Below, piece after piece: positions 11,405 to 24,200 of a stretch of 64,000 nt of DNA (position 1 is the stretch's first letter; the number at the start of each line of letters is the position of its first letter). Origin of the DNA: Solea solea (lineage: Eukaryota > Chordata > Actinopteri > Pleuronectiformes > Soleidae). The notes beneath the pieces were generated by a model. It searched no databases, had not been told where the DNA came from, and saw nothing but the letters and a program-made list of their open reading frames with translations. Made by a program: the position numbers and the translations under genes. Location of the stretch: NCBI RefSeq assembly GCF_958295425.1, contig NC_081138.1:20086886-20150885 (forward strand), in the 5' to 3' direction.

Positions 11405-13728
11405 CCTCCATCGCTTTTCCTGTGTGCCTTCCTCACCTGCCAATAGTGACACTCAATAATGTCACTAACACACACACACCTCAGTAGCTATAAACTCTGA
11501 TAATAAGACGAATGACAACAGGAAAGTGCCCCAGGCCATTGTGTATTCTGAAAAACATCACAGGCTCTGAAAGGGGATATTTAGGCATCTCTGAGCTTCA
11601 TCCACACGCGAAAGTGAAGGAATCTTGAAATTGACTGCTTGTTAGAGGCCCTAAGTGACTGCGTGTAATGACCTGTAATGGCTGAGCAACACAGCAAACC
11701 ATTCACTTTAAAAGCAAACCCTTAGCCTTAGGAACAAGTGCTAGCTGAAGATAAATAATGAGGCTCGAGATGTAAAGTTGATGAGGCAAACTCTGCACGG
11801 TGGTTCCTGCTTGGCACGCATGACCCAGCGCCTTAGCAACAAGCTCCTCTACCTGAACCACCTCACCTGACTCCACTGGTGAACAGGCCACCCAGGTGCT
11901 TCCCTCTAAGGAGTTCCACACACAGTCGACTGAGCGGGCAACTTGAATACACTCAAGTCTTTATGGAAAAACTAAAGAGCTCAGGTGGTGCAACAGTGCA
12001 GCTGAGATAACCAGCTCATCAAACACAGGGACTGTATGGTCACAGGCCAGAAATGGGTAGTTTAAACATCCCCAAGCTTAAAACAAGGATGGATTAATTT
12101 TCTCCAGACCCTTAATTCATGTATCTGTAAATGCATCTGTCTGTCTGTTTTGAAATCGCTTAACTGTCAAAAGGTTCACTTGACAGGCTTCACACAGGTG
12201 ACTGACTCAGGGCACCAGTATGTGCAGTGAATACAAGAAATGCAGTAGATACTAAACAAGCTGCTTCCGCCAACTCTTACGTTTAATGTGAAATTAGAAA
12301 TCAAATGAATAGAACTTTTGTCGTGTAATTCATCTTCTACCTATTTGTTCATATTGGGCGAAAGGCGGGGTACACCCTGGACAGGTCGCCAGTCCATCAC
12401 AGGGCCACAAACAACCATACACTCTCACACCTACAGCATGGAGATTTGCCTAATCCCCCCCCCCCCCCCAAATATTCACAAGATACAGGCACATAATGAA
12501 CAGTTATTGCATTAGTGGATGTTGATTTTAAAGAACTGTAATATTCAAGAGGCCAAAGTTGTGCTTTGTACCCCCACAGCGATCTTGACCTTAAGCCTCT
12601 CAAATTATATCAGTTACTTGGTGAGTCAAAATGAATCATTGAAAGCACTCTCTTTCAAGGCGTTAAAAATTATACATTCACTCGGTAAAAAACAATTGTG
12701 AGGTCAGAGTGACTGTACCTTGACCAAAACCAAAACAAAATTGAATCGGTCCATCCTTCGGTCTAAATCGATATTCATTGCAAATTTCTAAGGATTACTT
12801 CAATATCACATTTAGAAGAATAGGACATGCGCAGACATTTATACCGACGTATATGTATGCAAATACAACGCAAAAACAGAATGCCGCCAGCATGAGTATA
12901 AAGTATAAACAAAAACTTTGAAAGATATTTGACCTTTGCTCCCGATGAAAAAGGAGCCACAAAAATTTGGTTGAGGCCGGAAATATTCATCCACCACATT
13001 TGCATTAAGTGTGTTGCTCATATCTGTAGGGAAATGAAGTCGACATAATTGTTGTGTCTCCATAGTTAAGTTCATCTTTGTCAACGCCCGCGCGGACACT
13101 GTAGCTACACAAAAGTAACTTTTTGAGTTCACACAACCACACACACACACACACCATAGGAATGGATGAAGAACCCACACTAAAAATAATCAAAAAATTT
13201 TCCAGTTGTTGTGCCAGTAGTCTTGTTTTTGCCTCGTGCTAGTCATTTTTCGTAGATTATCTGGTTCTATTTTTGTAAAAAAAAAAATCATCGGACAATC
13301 AAGTGCTTTTTATTAAGTTTAACTAACACTAAACGACAGCGAGAAGAGGACAAACAGCTTCCAGTGGGTGCATGGCAGAAGACATTAAAATAGCCAGTGA
13401 CGTTGCGTTCTCCAATAAGTGACCATACACGATACCCACACACCTCTGTGTTTTTTACATTCCGGGTAATTATACTTGTTCCTTGTTTGAAGTCCAGAGG
13501 GTGAGGTCATGTGTGTAGATGCGTGTGTGCCTGTGTGTGTGTGTGTACGTGAATGTCATCAAACTCATTATGGAGGATAAAGATGCAAGTGGTCCCACCC
13601 ATAATCTGCATGGACGTTTGTGTATCAGGACATTCAGAAATATAAAACACAAATGGAGAAACAGCTTCTTTGTGTGTTTGCATGGTGATACTTACATACA
13701 ACGGAGCTTGCTGTGGATTGAGTTTCAT
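1603..13728 (-). CDS. akap13: AKAP13 (AKAP-Lbc) N-terminal coding region, partial gene
   Basis: The visible part is four coding exons on the minus strand, join 13728-13696, 4606-4453, 2402-2245, 1774-1603 (517 nt, 172 codons plus one base). All junctions are GT/AG and phases agree. The product starts MKLNPQQAPLY, which I recall as identical to human AKAP13. It continues with blocks matching its conserved N-terminus: a GxCVxTVxLA strand, an FAGSTQRHLTST block, HDCCE, FVQDxAxDxAQFL and LALALQHLxLPPGW. AKAP13 is a large (about 2,800 residue) cytosolic scaffold that anchors PKA and activates RhoA through a DH-PH module. Those domains would lie further left, outside the window. The paralogue ARHGEF28 shares the architecture but begins differently, so akap13 is preferred. 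No frameshift or stop was found in the four exons. Confidence 0.92.
1781..1790. repeat. Homopolymer G10 (C10 polypyrimidine tract in akap13 RNA)
   Basis: Ten G on the plus strand. In the minus-strand transcript they form the C10 part of the pyrimidine tract just before the ATACAG acceptor. Confidence 0.98.
2245..2402 (-). CDS. akap13: akap13 coding exon 3
   Basis: 158 nt, acceptor TTGTCTTGTAG, donor CTG/GTGAGCAAC. It encodes AHDCCEEVLVTLC and, near the end, FTFVQDLAFDVAQFL, matching the HDCCE and HFVQDEAYDAAQFL blocks of AKAP13. It enters in phase 1 and leaves in phase 0. Confidence 0.92.
2403..4452 (-). other. akap13 intron (2.05 kb)
   Basis: Intron between the coding exons at 2.3 and 4.5 kb. 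The only recognised content is a short minus-orientation SINE-tail remnant near 4174-4233 (CCATCCATCC followed by a CCACTTATCC-type block). Confidence 0.75.
4174..4233 (-). mobile_element. Short SINE/LINE tail remnant
   Basis: Only the terminal CCATCCATCC...CCACTTATCCACTGCGAGTC part is visible. It corresponds to the inverted 3' end of the same SINE family. Confidence 0.5.
4453..4606 (-). CDS. akap13: akap13 coding exon 2
   Basis: 154 nt, acceptor CCATACAG, donor CCCG/GTAAACC. It encodes a segment beginning GQCVLTVQLADEE and containing DYFLLFAGSTQRHLTSTLR. This aligns with the AKAP13 segment that follows APLY. It enters in phase 0 and leaves in phase 1. Confidence 0.92.
7074..7426 (+). mobile_element. 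tRNA-headed SINE, complete copy with target-site duplication
   Basis: The 5' head carries RNA polymerase III-like A and B boxes (GGTGTAGTGGTTAGC and GGGTTC). The teleost SINE/LINE-tail body follows (GAGTTTGCATGTTCTCCC, CCTCCCACAGTCC, TGGACACTCTAAATTGACC, CCCTGCGATGGACTGGC, GGTGTACCCCGCC). The copy ends in a GATGACTGACTGACTG tail. A perfect 14-bp duplication ACCATTCAAGCAGC flanks it at 7060-7073 and 7427-7440. It is antisense to akap13. Confidence 0.93.
8258..8303. repeat. Perfect hairpin, 21-bp arms, 4-nt loop
   Basis: The left arm 8258-8278 ends GCCACTTTATTAG, the loop is ACAC (8279-8282), and the right arm 8283-8303 begins CTAATAAAGTGGC. The arms are exactly complementary over 21 bp. It sits at the left end of the inverted-repeat element. 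Confidence 0.95.
8693..8850 (-). mobile_element. SINE/LINE 3'-tail fragment, nested
   Basis: It reads CCATCATCCATCCATCTTCT at the start, then TTACACCCTGGACAGGTCAC and CAGTCCATCACAGGGCC. This is the reverse complement of the tail of the complete SINE at 7074-7426. It is inserted into the older inverted-repeat element. Confidence 0.8.
11357..11402. repeat. (CA)n microsatellite with CG-containing start
   Basis: Alternating CACGCGCG followed by a CA run of about 20 units. Confidence 0.97.
12332..12450 (-). mobile_element. SINE/LINE 3'-tail fragment
   Basis: Contains GGCGGGGTACACCCTGGACA, GGTCGCCAGTCCATCACAGG and ACACTCTCACACCTACA in the inverse orientation of the 7074-7426 copy. The 5' tRNA-like head is missing. 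Confidence 0.8.
13531..13547. repeat. (GT)n microsatellite
   Basis: Short GT run, about 150 nt downstream of the akap13 start-codon exon in its own orientation. Confidence 0.9.
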
Positions 13729-13739
13729 GTCCCTGGACA
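13696..13739 (-). CDS. akap13: akap13 coding exon 1 (start codon exon)
   Basis: A 44-nt exon. The acceptor is a long pyrimidine tract ending TTTACAG, the leader is TGTCCAGGGAC, and 11 codons MKLNPQQAPLY run from ATG at 13728-13726. The donor GTAAGTATC is near-perfect. The exon ends in phase 0 and so joins directly to the Gly codon of the next exon, as in the mammalian protein. Confidence 0.92.
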
Positions 13740-16700
13740 CTGTAAAGGAAAGAGCAAATACAAAGTTAGAGCTTAGGTATGTGAATGTTACACTGTAACT
13801 TCATAAAAAAAATATATTACAATATCTAATACAAAGCCGTCTCTCTATTCTGCAGCTCAATGGAAGTCTAATACGGATGTCTGACTTAAAAAGAATGTGA
13901 TGTTCAGGCCATGTTTTGTGAGGCCACCTTGATGCTGAGCTGAACTATTGTTCTTGTCTAAGAATAAAATCAATTTACTGAATAAAGTATGTCCACCACC
14001 CCTGCTATACTAGGTGGTGATATGCCTCCTTTCAGCCTGGATTTCACCATGTTGTTGGTCATTTTCCAGGTTTAAGCAGAGGGTTGCTACTGTGGAACAT
14101 GCACAGAGCACCTAAGCCACTTTGAGTTTAACTGAAAGTATACATGCACTAGTAATTTGACTCCCAATTGTATTATCTGGGCGTATAAGTCCGACTTTGA
14201 GGAATTAGATTTAGTGCAATTTCAGTCACATTTTTGTGCAAAAGTATAAATTTGTAGCACATTTGACAAAACTCCCTCAAGGTGTTACTGTGAAGTCACA
14301 TCAAACATCGCCCAAATCAGTGTTTGTGCTAAAGGTGAAAGGATTCCTCAAATACCATGTACCAAGTCAACTGACCTTGACTTTTGACCCTGATCGGTTT
14401 GATTATTGGTCACACAATTAAATACAATTTGACTGAAATGCCATTGTTGTTATTTTCTCTTTAAATTGTAAGTTTAAAGAGCTGTTATCGTGTTTGAGTA
14501 CAATAAGACCGCTCGGGAGAGAACAAGACGACCAAATGAATCACTAAATATGTTAATAATCAATTAAATGAAGTGGCCCTACCTCTACACAAATAAACAC
14601 AGAAGACACACACTGACTCACACAGGTTTCTGTGCTTGTTTACTGTAAAATTGCTGCCATAGTGATTACGTTTTGTGAGCTCTAAGCCTCAAGCCTCCTA
14701 ATCACCTATTCATTTTTCATTAAGAAAAGAAGGGAAGTAAACTACCAAAGCACACTGCTTTGCCTCTTACACACGGGTTTATGCTGGGCCGATCAGTTAG
14801 CAGGATTTAGAGGCTCATGTTCACGTTTGATTCCCCACTCCCAGTCTGAGACACAGGCCTCAAAGCTGTTCTCTGTGCACAAGGTCAGAAGCAGTGAGTG
14901 TGTAATTACATCCAAACAAACATATTACAGCTGTACAGTTAGGGACAAACGGATTACAGACCTCTTTATTGAACTTTCTTCAAGAGATATTGCATGCATT
15001 CATCTATAAATCAAGGGACGTGACAGCTTTGAGAGCCTGAATTCTCCTCAGTTATTTGGAGAGAATATTTTCTTTTTGTTTGCTGTTCCCTGGCATTAAA
15101 ACAAGTCCTTGCTGTTGGCCTCAGTGGTCAGCAGTGCATTAATCACACGCAGCCCACAGCGGAGGAGTTGGCGACAAAAGGCCGGGACCTAATGAGTTCG
15201 GCAGAGTACACAAAAAGAGTCAATGCTGGACTCAACAGAGCGCTGAAGCACAGCAAGGCCAATTCACATTATTTACCCCCAATCCAAACATTTTTTTCCA
15301 CTTTTCTGTTAAATAAATGGGCTTGAGCTAGAATTAGGCGGATCAAGTAAGGGGATAATCAGTAGCTCTAATAATACTCTGGAGTCTAATCCTCTTGCCT
15401 TAAGTGCACTGGGCCAGAGACCAGCTTCCTCACCACATGCACAACTTAGAAGACTCTCACATAATGTCCCCAACAAGCTCAGTCATTCTCTAGCATTTTG
15501 AAATTCGGGGCATTTGTCGTCTGCCGTCTTTCTGACTAATTCACAGTATGTCACCACGCATGAGTCGAGGTCTTGCTCAAATGTGCTTACACAGGACAGA
15601 TCGCCGCTGTCATTAATGGCCACTGCAAAACGTAACCCACTTTTAATTTTATAAGAAATATTTTGGAACAAGCATCTTGCTACACTCACAGTTGTGAGTG
15701 TTGAAGACAATAATTGAGGGAAGGATTGTTGCGCACTTTGCATTTTATTCTTCTTCTTTTGACAATTTCCGACAAGAGATGTAATGCTGCCCTTCACCGT
15801 TTAAAATTCTTAATCACAGCTTTCTTGCAGTTTATTCACTTCACCTGGCTTTAAATAGTCACATCTGGCAGCTACACATAAGAGCTCAGTCTGCCACTTC
15901 CATGGTCACTTTCTTAGCTCAAGGGCACCTCAACAGGCATTAAAGGAAATGTATGTCAGAATGAATTTAAATGAGACGTTTCTCGACTTTCCAGGTTGAA
16001 GGATTTCTTTTAGACAGACAAATATCCAGCCTCGATTTTAGCTCTGCACCAGCACTTGAAAGTCCAATCCAGTCTATTGTCCTGAATATAGTTGATAGTC
16101 AGTCATACAACATAAGTTACGTAATCCATCAACACAGTGTTGGCCATACACATTCAGTTTTGTATTGTCATTTTACTATTTTTCCATACATACATTTAAT
16201 CCATCGCATTGATTTACTTTATATTTTTGTTTTTGACCCAGAAAGCTCAAAGAAACAGCCATGTTATTTCAGTACATTGTACAAACTTAATTGGGACATA
16301 ATTATTAGCACTGCTAGAGTCAGAAATAATTAAAAACCTAGTGTTGCAATGAAATTGCAATTGTTATGGAAAACACTATTTGATACATTTTCATTGCATC
16401 CCTTAAAAGTTCTTGCTGCTCAATTTTTCAACTCAGGAATAGATGCTCTTTGGGGAAAAGAAGCGTCCCTCTCCCTGTGGGTCATTTATAACTACAGTTC
16501 CTGATGCAGGAAAGTACAGAAGTGGTTCTTGTATCACAGAGGCTGCAGTAACTTCACAGGTAACCAAGTTCCAGTCAATTTACTGCAACAAGATATTTTG
16601 GTGCTGTGGAAAACACCTGTGCTTGTAGGTCAAGTTGCAATGCCATAAAATAGTGAAGAAAAAAAAAGGAGTGTTGAACAAAATAAATTACATCTTAGAA

Positions 16701-18049
16701 CTGCAAAGTTCAAGTTTGATACATGTTGACATGTTTGGTTGAACCCATAATCGGGCAATTATATACATAAAACTCATATCAATCAAATCAAATCTTTGAA
16801 CAAGATGAGAAATAACAACATCTGTTAAAAACCTGCCTATCACATGTGTAATTAACAAAAAGATGTCCATATCAAACTCAGATTCTTTCTCTGGTAACAG
16901 AAGAACCTTGAGAAATGACCTTCTCTGAGCACAACCTATGGTTACCTGACACCTAGTTATAGATATTGCACAACCCATTAACTGGGTCTAAAACATTGGG
17001 TGCAGCCAGCCTTCAGTCAAGCTCCTTAGAGTCCTCATTATGGCAGAAAATGCTTTTGAACTGCTACTAAAAGAGAATTTGCTTCCTCTGCTGTGGGTAT
17101 AGGCCACAAAGAAGCAGGGGCATCAGCTACGTTCAAGTGCCCAGCCATCACAAATAGACTGATAAATCAAGAGACAAAAGGACTCCCAATGCTGGGATAG
17201 GAGTAGTAATGCAGCAAGTCAGGGATGTGAATGGACCTGTTATGGCTTCCACGGCTCTAATGGCTATCAGAATAAGCCATAATAGCCATGTGACTGCAGC
17301 GTGAATGGGGGGATGAATAGGATTAGCTTCACAACTCATTAATTGGACTGTCTTCTGGACACCTCTCCCCATTATCAGCTGAGGCTGAGGATTCCCCAGC
17401 ACAACTACATGCACGAGGCAGTCTAAGACTGCAGCTTATTAGCTAATAAGACATCCTTTTCTCACCGCTCTGTCTGTAAATGTGTTGTCCACGTCTGTGT
17501 ATCCAAATGAGTCCAGTTAACAGTCTGGAGGCAATATGAGGATCAATGACCACTGACCTTTCTTTCATACTCTGATACGTAAAGATACCTGGTGATGTTT
17601 TCTTGGAAAAAGAAATCCACATTTAGTGTTTACATTATTCTTTGTATCTTTGAGGGCAAACAAATGCAATGCATGAATCTCCTTCCTCAAAAAGGTTGCA
17701 GGTGGTTATTTAACCACGTCATGATCAAACTGAATTAACTTCTTTTCTTTATCAAAGGCAAGCTGTATGCATCTAATCACATAAAACTCACCCATAGGAC
17801 TGATGGTAGGAATAGTAGACAGTTGGTATAGATCACAGGTGACTGGTGGCCTGTGACGGCATTAGCATAATCTCTGTCAACACCACTCCCTCAGAGACTT
17901 CCTGTAGAAACAGCTGAGTCCTGTCCAAAGGCCACAACCCTTTAAACTAATAAAACAAAGGCACGTGTTCGGTGCAGGTTGAAGTTTACGCGTTTGCTAG
18001 GAGGAGTGTTGTTTGTTGAAAAATGTTTCAGGGGAAAAGTGCATCCGTG

Positions 18050-18205
18050 TCATGCATGACACAAACTAATCTAGCTCTATTAACTGAAGATGCCTCTTCG
18101 ATGAGAGGTGAAATGTCTTCAACTTAATTAAAGCAAGTGCAGTTGCCTACAGCTAACTCGTGAAGATGACTATGACCTGGATGACTAAGAACCTTAACAG
18201 ACAAA
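18050..18205 (+). repeat. Interspersed repeat fragment
   Basis: It contains GATGCCTCTTCGATGAGAGG, GAAATGTCTTCAACTTAATT and ATGACCTGGATGACTAAGAA. These are phrases I recognise from a frequent teleost interspersed repeat. A second partial copy (AATGACCTGGATGACCTTAG) occurs at 26068-26095. Family not assigned. Confidence 0.5.
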
Positions 18206-21200
18206 CCTAATGCTGACTCCTCCCAAACCCCATGATCTATGTGCTCCATTCAAGTGCAACACTGATCTTTAAGCCATAAAAAGCATCCTTATCACACCTT
18301 TGTTGGAGGATATGCTGTCAAATTTGAGCTTCAATACTGGGATGTAAAATTCAAAATGACCATGTTCAGTGTGCTTCATATTTGCTGCACTTAATTACAA
18401 AACTATGCAGAAGTGCATCTTGTTAAACTGCTTTAAACAAATTATAATAGCGGCATGATTTGTTTTGGCATGACTCTTCCACAACACAATTATCTTGCCT
18501 GTGTTCTCAGTGTGAGTCAGCAGCCGAAATCTTCCAGGAGAAGAACACACCAGGGGTAAACACACCATTTTTCATAAAATAATCAAATTAAAGAAAACTC
18601 ACGGGTCTTAATGTTTACATCTGCTGCTAAAATAGAGCACAGTACTCATCCAACTTTTCCTAAACAAAAACACCCCTCGAAACATTCAATAATGTACTAC
18701 TAAAATGTCCAGACTGCACAATCAAGGGAAAATACTGAAAAACTAAATAAGTTGCATTGTGTAAACTCATTGAGCATAAGGTGCATCAGTGTCACCTCGA
18801 AGCTTCACACTGCAATCTGTCTAGACTGAAAAATGTTCCCATTGGAAAGTAATGACCTTGAAAAATGTCATTGAGGATCTGTCTTATGGGGACCTACGTT
18901 TCTTAATGAAGCTTTATTAAATTCAGCAGTATGTATAGAGAGTTGCAGTCAAGGACATGGAGACACCTGTAAACAGGCACACAGATGCCTAATATAGACC
19001 CGAGGTGTCATCCAATACCGGAGCTCCATGATGACAACAGAGACAGAATTTAGGGAGGAGCAAGACCGAGCTTGTACCCTGCCCATGAAGGCTCAGTCCC
19101 TCTTATGTAATCAAAAGGAGACCAATCTGGCCTGGGTACCTTTCTTTTTGCCACTACCAGACTCAATTTGTACATCACCATTAAATATACGCACATCTTG
19201 TCTTGACGTCACCCCCACAAAGGATTCTGCTGGTTTAGGGGTTCAATACCCTCAGCATTCTTGTTTTGGGTGCAAGGCCTCATTGTAGCATAAGGAGATT
19301 TGGATAAAAACCTCATGGCAGATAGAGTGCCAGGGAGAGGTTTTAAGGCTGGTTAAAAGCCTGGTGGGAGACATAGTTCATATGAACTGTCAAACAGTTC
19401 CCCGATCTTCACTTTCAATCATAACTCCTTAATTCTGTTGTAAACCAGCCATGTTTTTCATATCCTACACAGTTTTTTGTTTGTTTTTTTTGCATATTGA
19501 AACAAACACGTTATATTTGATAAACTAGAAACAACATGTAGAATATCTTTATTTTTTAAATCCAAACTAAAAGTTTAATTACAAATAATTACAAAAAATG
19601 TCACGCTCTCTCACTCCCTACCATGAAAATGTTGCTGCTAGATTTTTTCTCAACAGCAACTTTCCTCAAATAATGCTATCTCTCTTCTAAAGTCTTCAAA
19701 ACTGGGACACTGAGGGGGCACTGTGGCTCAATGAGGCTCAGAGAGGTATTAATATTTAACTCAGACATTTGCTTAACCTTTCGAATCTTCTCCCCCAACG
19801 TTTAACCACTAGGTAGTGGCCTAACACGACCACATGACTGCACTCCACAGCCACAGCACAAACCTTCAGAGAGTCCAAGTGCGTCTGCTTTGTGTTGAAC
19901 GCTCAGCTAATTCTTTTTACGGTTCACTATCAGCTCGGCTCTTCTGGGGCACGGCTAAATTAGTCAGGGCTACATCACATTCTTGACAATGCCACCACAG
20001 TAACTTGGACACAGCATGTTGACGACCATTTAGATAGTCACGGCTGTTTGATTTAATCTAACCTAGCTATTGTCTCTATGGACAGATATGAGGCCTTCAT
20101 GGTGACGCGGCCGTACCAGGCCACACAAAAGCTGCCTCTGTGCAGAGACTGCACACAAACGCTGGCTGACAACACAAGGCCAGGGGATGAAAGGTCTCCT
20201 CAGTGTTTGGTGACAGTTATTACCCTCTCCACTGAAACCAAATACCTGTGGGCCCAGATAGCATTATCTTATTGTGAGGGACACTGGGGGCCAGCCTGTA
20301 ATCAGGGCCTGAGCCTTGATCAGTGCTCCTCCCCAGGTTTGATGCTACCCCCTCCCCCTCTATTTCCACCACCATGAGGAGGTGCACTGAAGTCATATTA
20401 AAAGAATAGTTTGGCTTCTTTTCTTGCAAAGCACTATACTCACAGTGTTTCATAATACTATGTTTTCATTTAAAAATGCATAAATTCTGCTTTGGATATG
20501 ACTGCCATTCACACTATTCCAGTGTTTCAGAAAACCAAAAAAGGTATTCCTGGGGGGAAAAAAATAAAAATATGCTATTGGCTTTGTTTTTGTTTGAAAA
20601 CATTTTTGGAGCTTTGAAACGATGACACAGTTACCCACTTCCTGATTACTCCTTCTTGGCCACAACTTTACTATAAGCAGTGAACGTACCGTTTTGTTGG
20701 TCTCATAACAGAAAGCTTTGTTCTTACTTTTCCCCATTGTTGAATCTCATAATAACTGTAGCAGGTGGTGGTAACAACTTAATTGACGATAGCATATAGT
20801 AACACTGTACATGGGTCTACAACGCAGAAGTAAACCATGTTTTGGTTCATAATGAAACTGCAGCAGGCCAAATAGACTATAGCATGCCAGGTAAAACTAG
20901 GTTAAATATTATTACAAAGATTGGAAAAAGCTACGCTAGTCATTTCCTCTTCTCTCATCACATTCTCTATGCTAACCTATGCTAGCTGATTGGTAGTGGT
21001 AGCTTCATATTTGACTTATGCAATATGTGAGGGGTATCAATGTTCCAAAGGGGAAACATGAAAACTTCCCAAAACATACTTAATTTACATTGAATTAAAA
21101 TGACTGCTGATGCTACATTGCTCACCTTCAGACACAACAATCTCGGGCTGCTGTTTTAAGAGCTTTATAGCAACCGGATACCTTTGCCTGTGTTTCAGGC

Positions 21201-24200
21201 CAATTCAAAAGAGTTAGAGCATTGTAGTACTTACTTATTCATTTGACCAGAGTCGTGTAACTGTCATTGAGAAAAAAATAGCAGCAAACACACAGAAACT
21301 AAGGGAGATGGCAAAGTTTGAGAAAAAGAAAAGGGTTAGTCCCAACTGGGAGGTAAGAGATTTAGCCATTGTTAACCTCAGTCTCATTGCCAACCTGATC
21401 AGATTAATATCACCCCCACCCACCCCATAGCAGTCAAGGCTGTACTTTTAGGTTGCATCAGTTCAATAAACAAACCAAGTTTACCTGATACACATCGAAA
21501 GGCAGTGATGCAACAACAACAATAAAAGGTATGTATAAAGTATGCCAGATAATGACCATATTATGACATTATGGTTATTAGTTGCATTATACAGCAAGAG
21601 GGTTTAAAATAACAGCAATGGTTTATTCTACCTGAAGCTGAGACATGCAAGTTTGGTCAATCAGAAACTCCAAATTGCCCACAAATATGCACATGTTTGT
21701 GTATGTTTATCCTGTGATACAATGGTGACCTCTCCGTGGACTTTACAATGAGTTACACTTCAACCAGATGACACATAACCATCATTCCACGCCCCCATCT
21801 CTTCAGAAATCATTTGGAAGTGAAAACCGCTGCAGTGGTTATGAGAAGTGTGGTGGTTGTGCATGAACTGCACACTTCCCCCACTGATTCCCTGTCAGAC
21901 TAACAAGGCCCAAGTCAGCCCACAAGAACACTTTACGTCCCAAACAGGACATACTTGTGAGCTAAATACAATCTGAAGTAATCTACCTCTGGAACTGCAG
22001 CTTGCTCCAGGACATCAATTTAAGCATTTGTTAAAACATACTCTGCATAAAAAAAATAGTACAACAAAGCATTATGGGAAATCCACGACCAAGCATTTTT
22101 GTAGCTAGGCCCATTTTTAGCAACTCTAATCTCAGCTTCGACTGCTTTGAGTTTTCCCTTTCTGCATCTCTTCCAAGTTTCAAATATTTAGCCATGAAAA
22201 TGTTTTTGAAAAGCCCCTTTGCAAGTATAAACTGTGTGGTCATCTTTTACAACTATTCTACATTAGATCCCAAATTACATGTTACTGTATCTTGTATCAA
22301 ACACAACTTTTACACACATCATATAAAAATGATTTCTATAAAAGTCAAGAGTATAACCCTTTGGTCATAAGGAAATCATTAAAGCGCTATCACTGAAGCA
22401 CAGGTTGCTAAGCACAGAAGGAGCATCACAGTCAGACTTTGCCCTGGGGAATATTATCAAAACAAAAACAAGGAAGATGTCCTTCCTATTCTCCTAGCTT
22501 CATAGACAATCACGATTTTGTTTAGCTTACATCAACAACTACAACCTAAAAGCTATGATTATGTAACTGTTCCTCCGTCACCTCAAATTACAGAGAAACT
22601 TTTATAGCAATTAAAACCACGAGAAGGAATTAACTGAAACCTTACCCACAGTCTAGTTGATGGAACCCAGTTATGGACAGACTCCTTCTGGTGCACGTTC
22701 AATTCTTGTTAAGCCCATCAGGGAGAGCAGGTGTGTTTATACTAGCCAGGTATCGTCAGCAGCGAGCATGCAAGCTCTCACCACACTGATTACACTGAGC
22801 TAAATATGGCTTTGTGCTAACACAGACAGTAGGCAGATCAAAGCCTGATGTCAGAGGGGAGAGGCGGAGTCTACAGGCCACAGGTCAGGTGTCTGCTGCA
22901 ACTGCAGTGGTGCAAGTCCAACTATCCTCCCTCTGCTCTTTGACCGTGTTCTCCTAAACAATGTCGACACTACCTCCATCTTTTGGGGCTCGTAACAAGG
23001 TTTCTGGTGTTGATGCAAAAGGCTATGAATCAGCACGGTCAACAGCTGCACAACCTCAACCACTGAATTACAGGGGAAAGAAGCAGTTTAAGTTTTATTT
23101 TTCTGATACAGTGCCAGACATAAAAAGCATAAACAAGCATGTGTGTATTTTGTCAAACTGCCCAGTAGACGAAAAGGATGCTCACATAATACACATTTTT
23201 AGATACGCCACACCGTAAAAAGACTTTATAAAAGTTATATCTCTGAATTTAGCACTTTATTGAAGTAGTACAAAAAGATAGAAGGTGAGGTAAAGATCAT
23301 TCAAAATAACTCAATTGACAGAAATAAATATGCAACAAATTCAGGGAAAATTTATTTTGCAGTTCATGCAGTTAATGAAGCGTTTAACACCCAGAACAGA
23401 ACGTAACTGCTGTCTTAAACAGCAGCTAAATGTACCTTAAAGTATCAAAGTAGTTACTCACTTTGCTGCCACAGGTGCAGCTCCTTTGATCTGATATATT
23501 TGCTGGGTATTTAAACCTCAAAGCATCTTATTTTATAGGATTATCATATTTTGTACAAAACGTCAAATTCATGAACAAGTGCTAACTAAATACAAGTAGT
23601 GAAATCAAACATATATATTATGTAAAATAGAGGTAGACCAATTATTCAGGCCAATATTTGCATTAACCCAGACATTACTGGTCACTGAAGTTGAGTAACT
23701 TTTTTATATTATTTATTTTCATTAAACAGATAAAAACAAACTATGAACAGCAACGTCCTCAGTTTAAATTGGAAGGCAAACTTTGTTTAATATCTCATGC
23801 TGCCTTTAATTTCCTGACATCTCTTTCCTGCTGTTATCTAAAAAGGTACACAAAAATAATTAAAGCACGTCTGCTGTGCACTGGAGAGTAAAACTTCCTC
23901 AGCAGCAGCTTAAATGAGTCCTGGTTAAATGCGACAATGTGTTTCACATTCAAATAAGCTTCTTTTTTCTTGTTCAGTTTTAAATTTGTCCATCTGTCAA
24001 TTGTCAAATGTCTTGTTCACACAAATATGCAAGTAGTGCTTTGATCACAATTTAATCTCTTGGTCACGCCAGGTTGACTTATTTGCCCTCATCCTGAACA
24101 CAGAGATCAAATGTCCACACAAAAGGAATAAGTCTCAGCTCTGTCTAACGGTTTTAGCATTACAATTACCAAGTGTCCTGTGTCATCTTAATGATAACGC

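Larger units (their letters stand above)
4607..13695 (-). other. akap13 intron (9.1 kb) with repeats
   Basis: Intron between the start-codon exon and the 4.5 kb exon. It contains a complete SINE (7074-7426), an inverted-repeat element with nested SINE tail (8232-8987), another SINE fragment (12332-12450) and CA/GT microsatellites. No further akap13-like exon was recognised. Confidence 0.75.

Noticed and set aside
11703..11921. Minus-strand frame with protein-like composition (VESGEVVQVEELVAKALGHA)
   Set aside because: It does not match AKAP13 at this position, and I found no paired splice sites. It may be an old repeat or chance.
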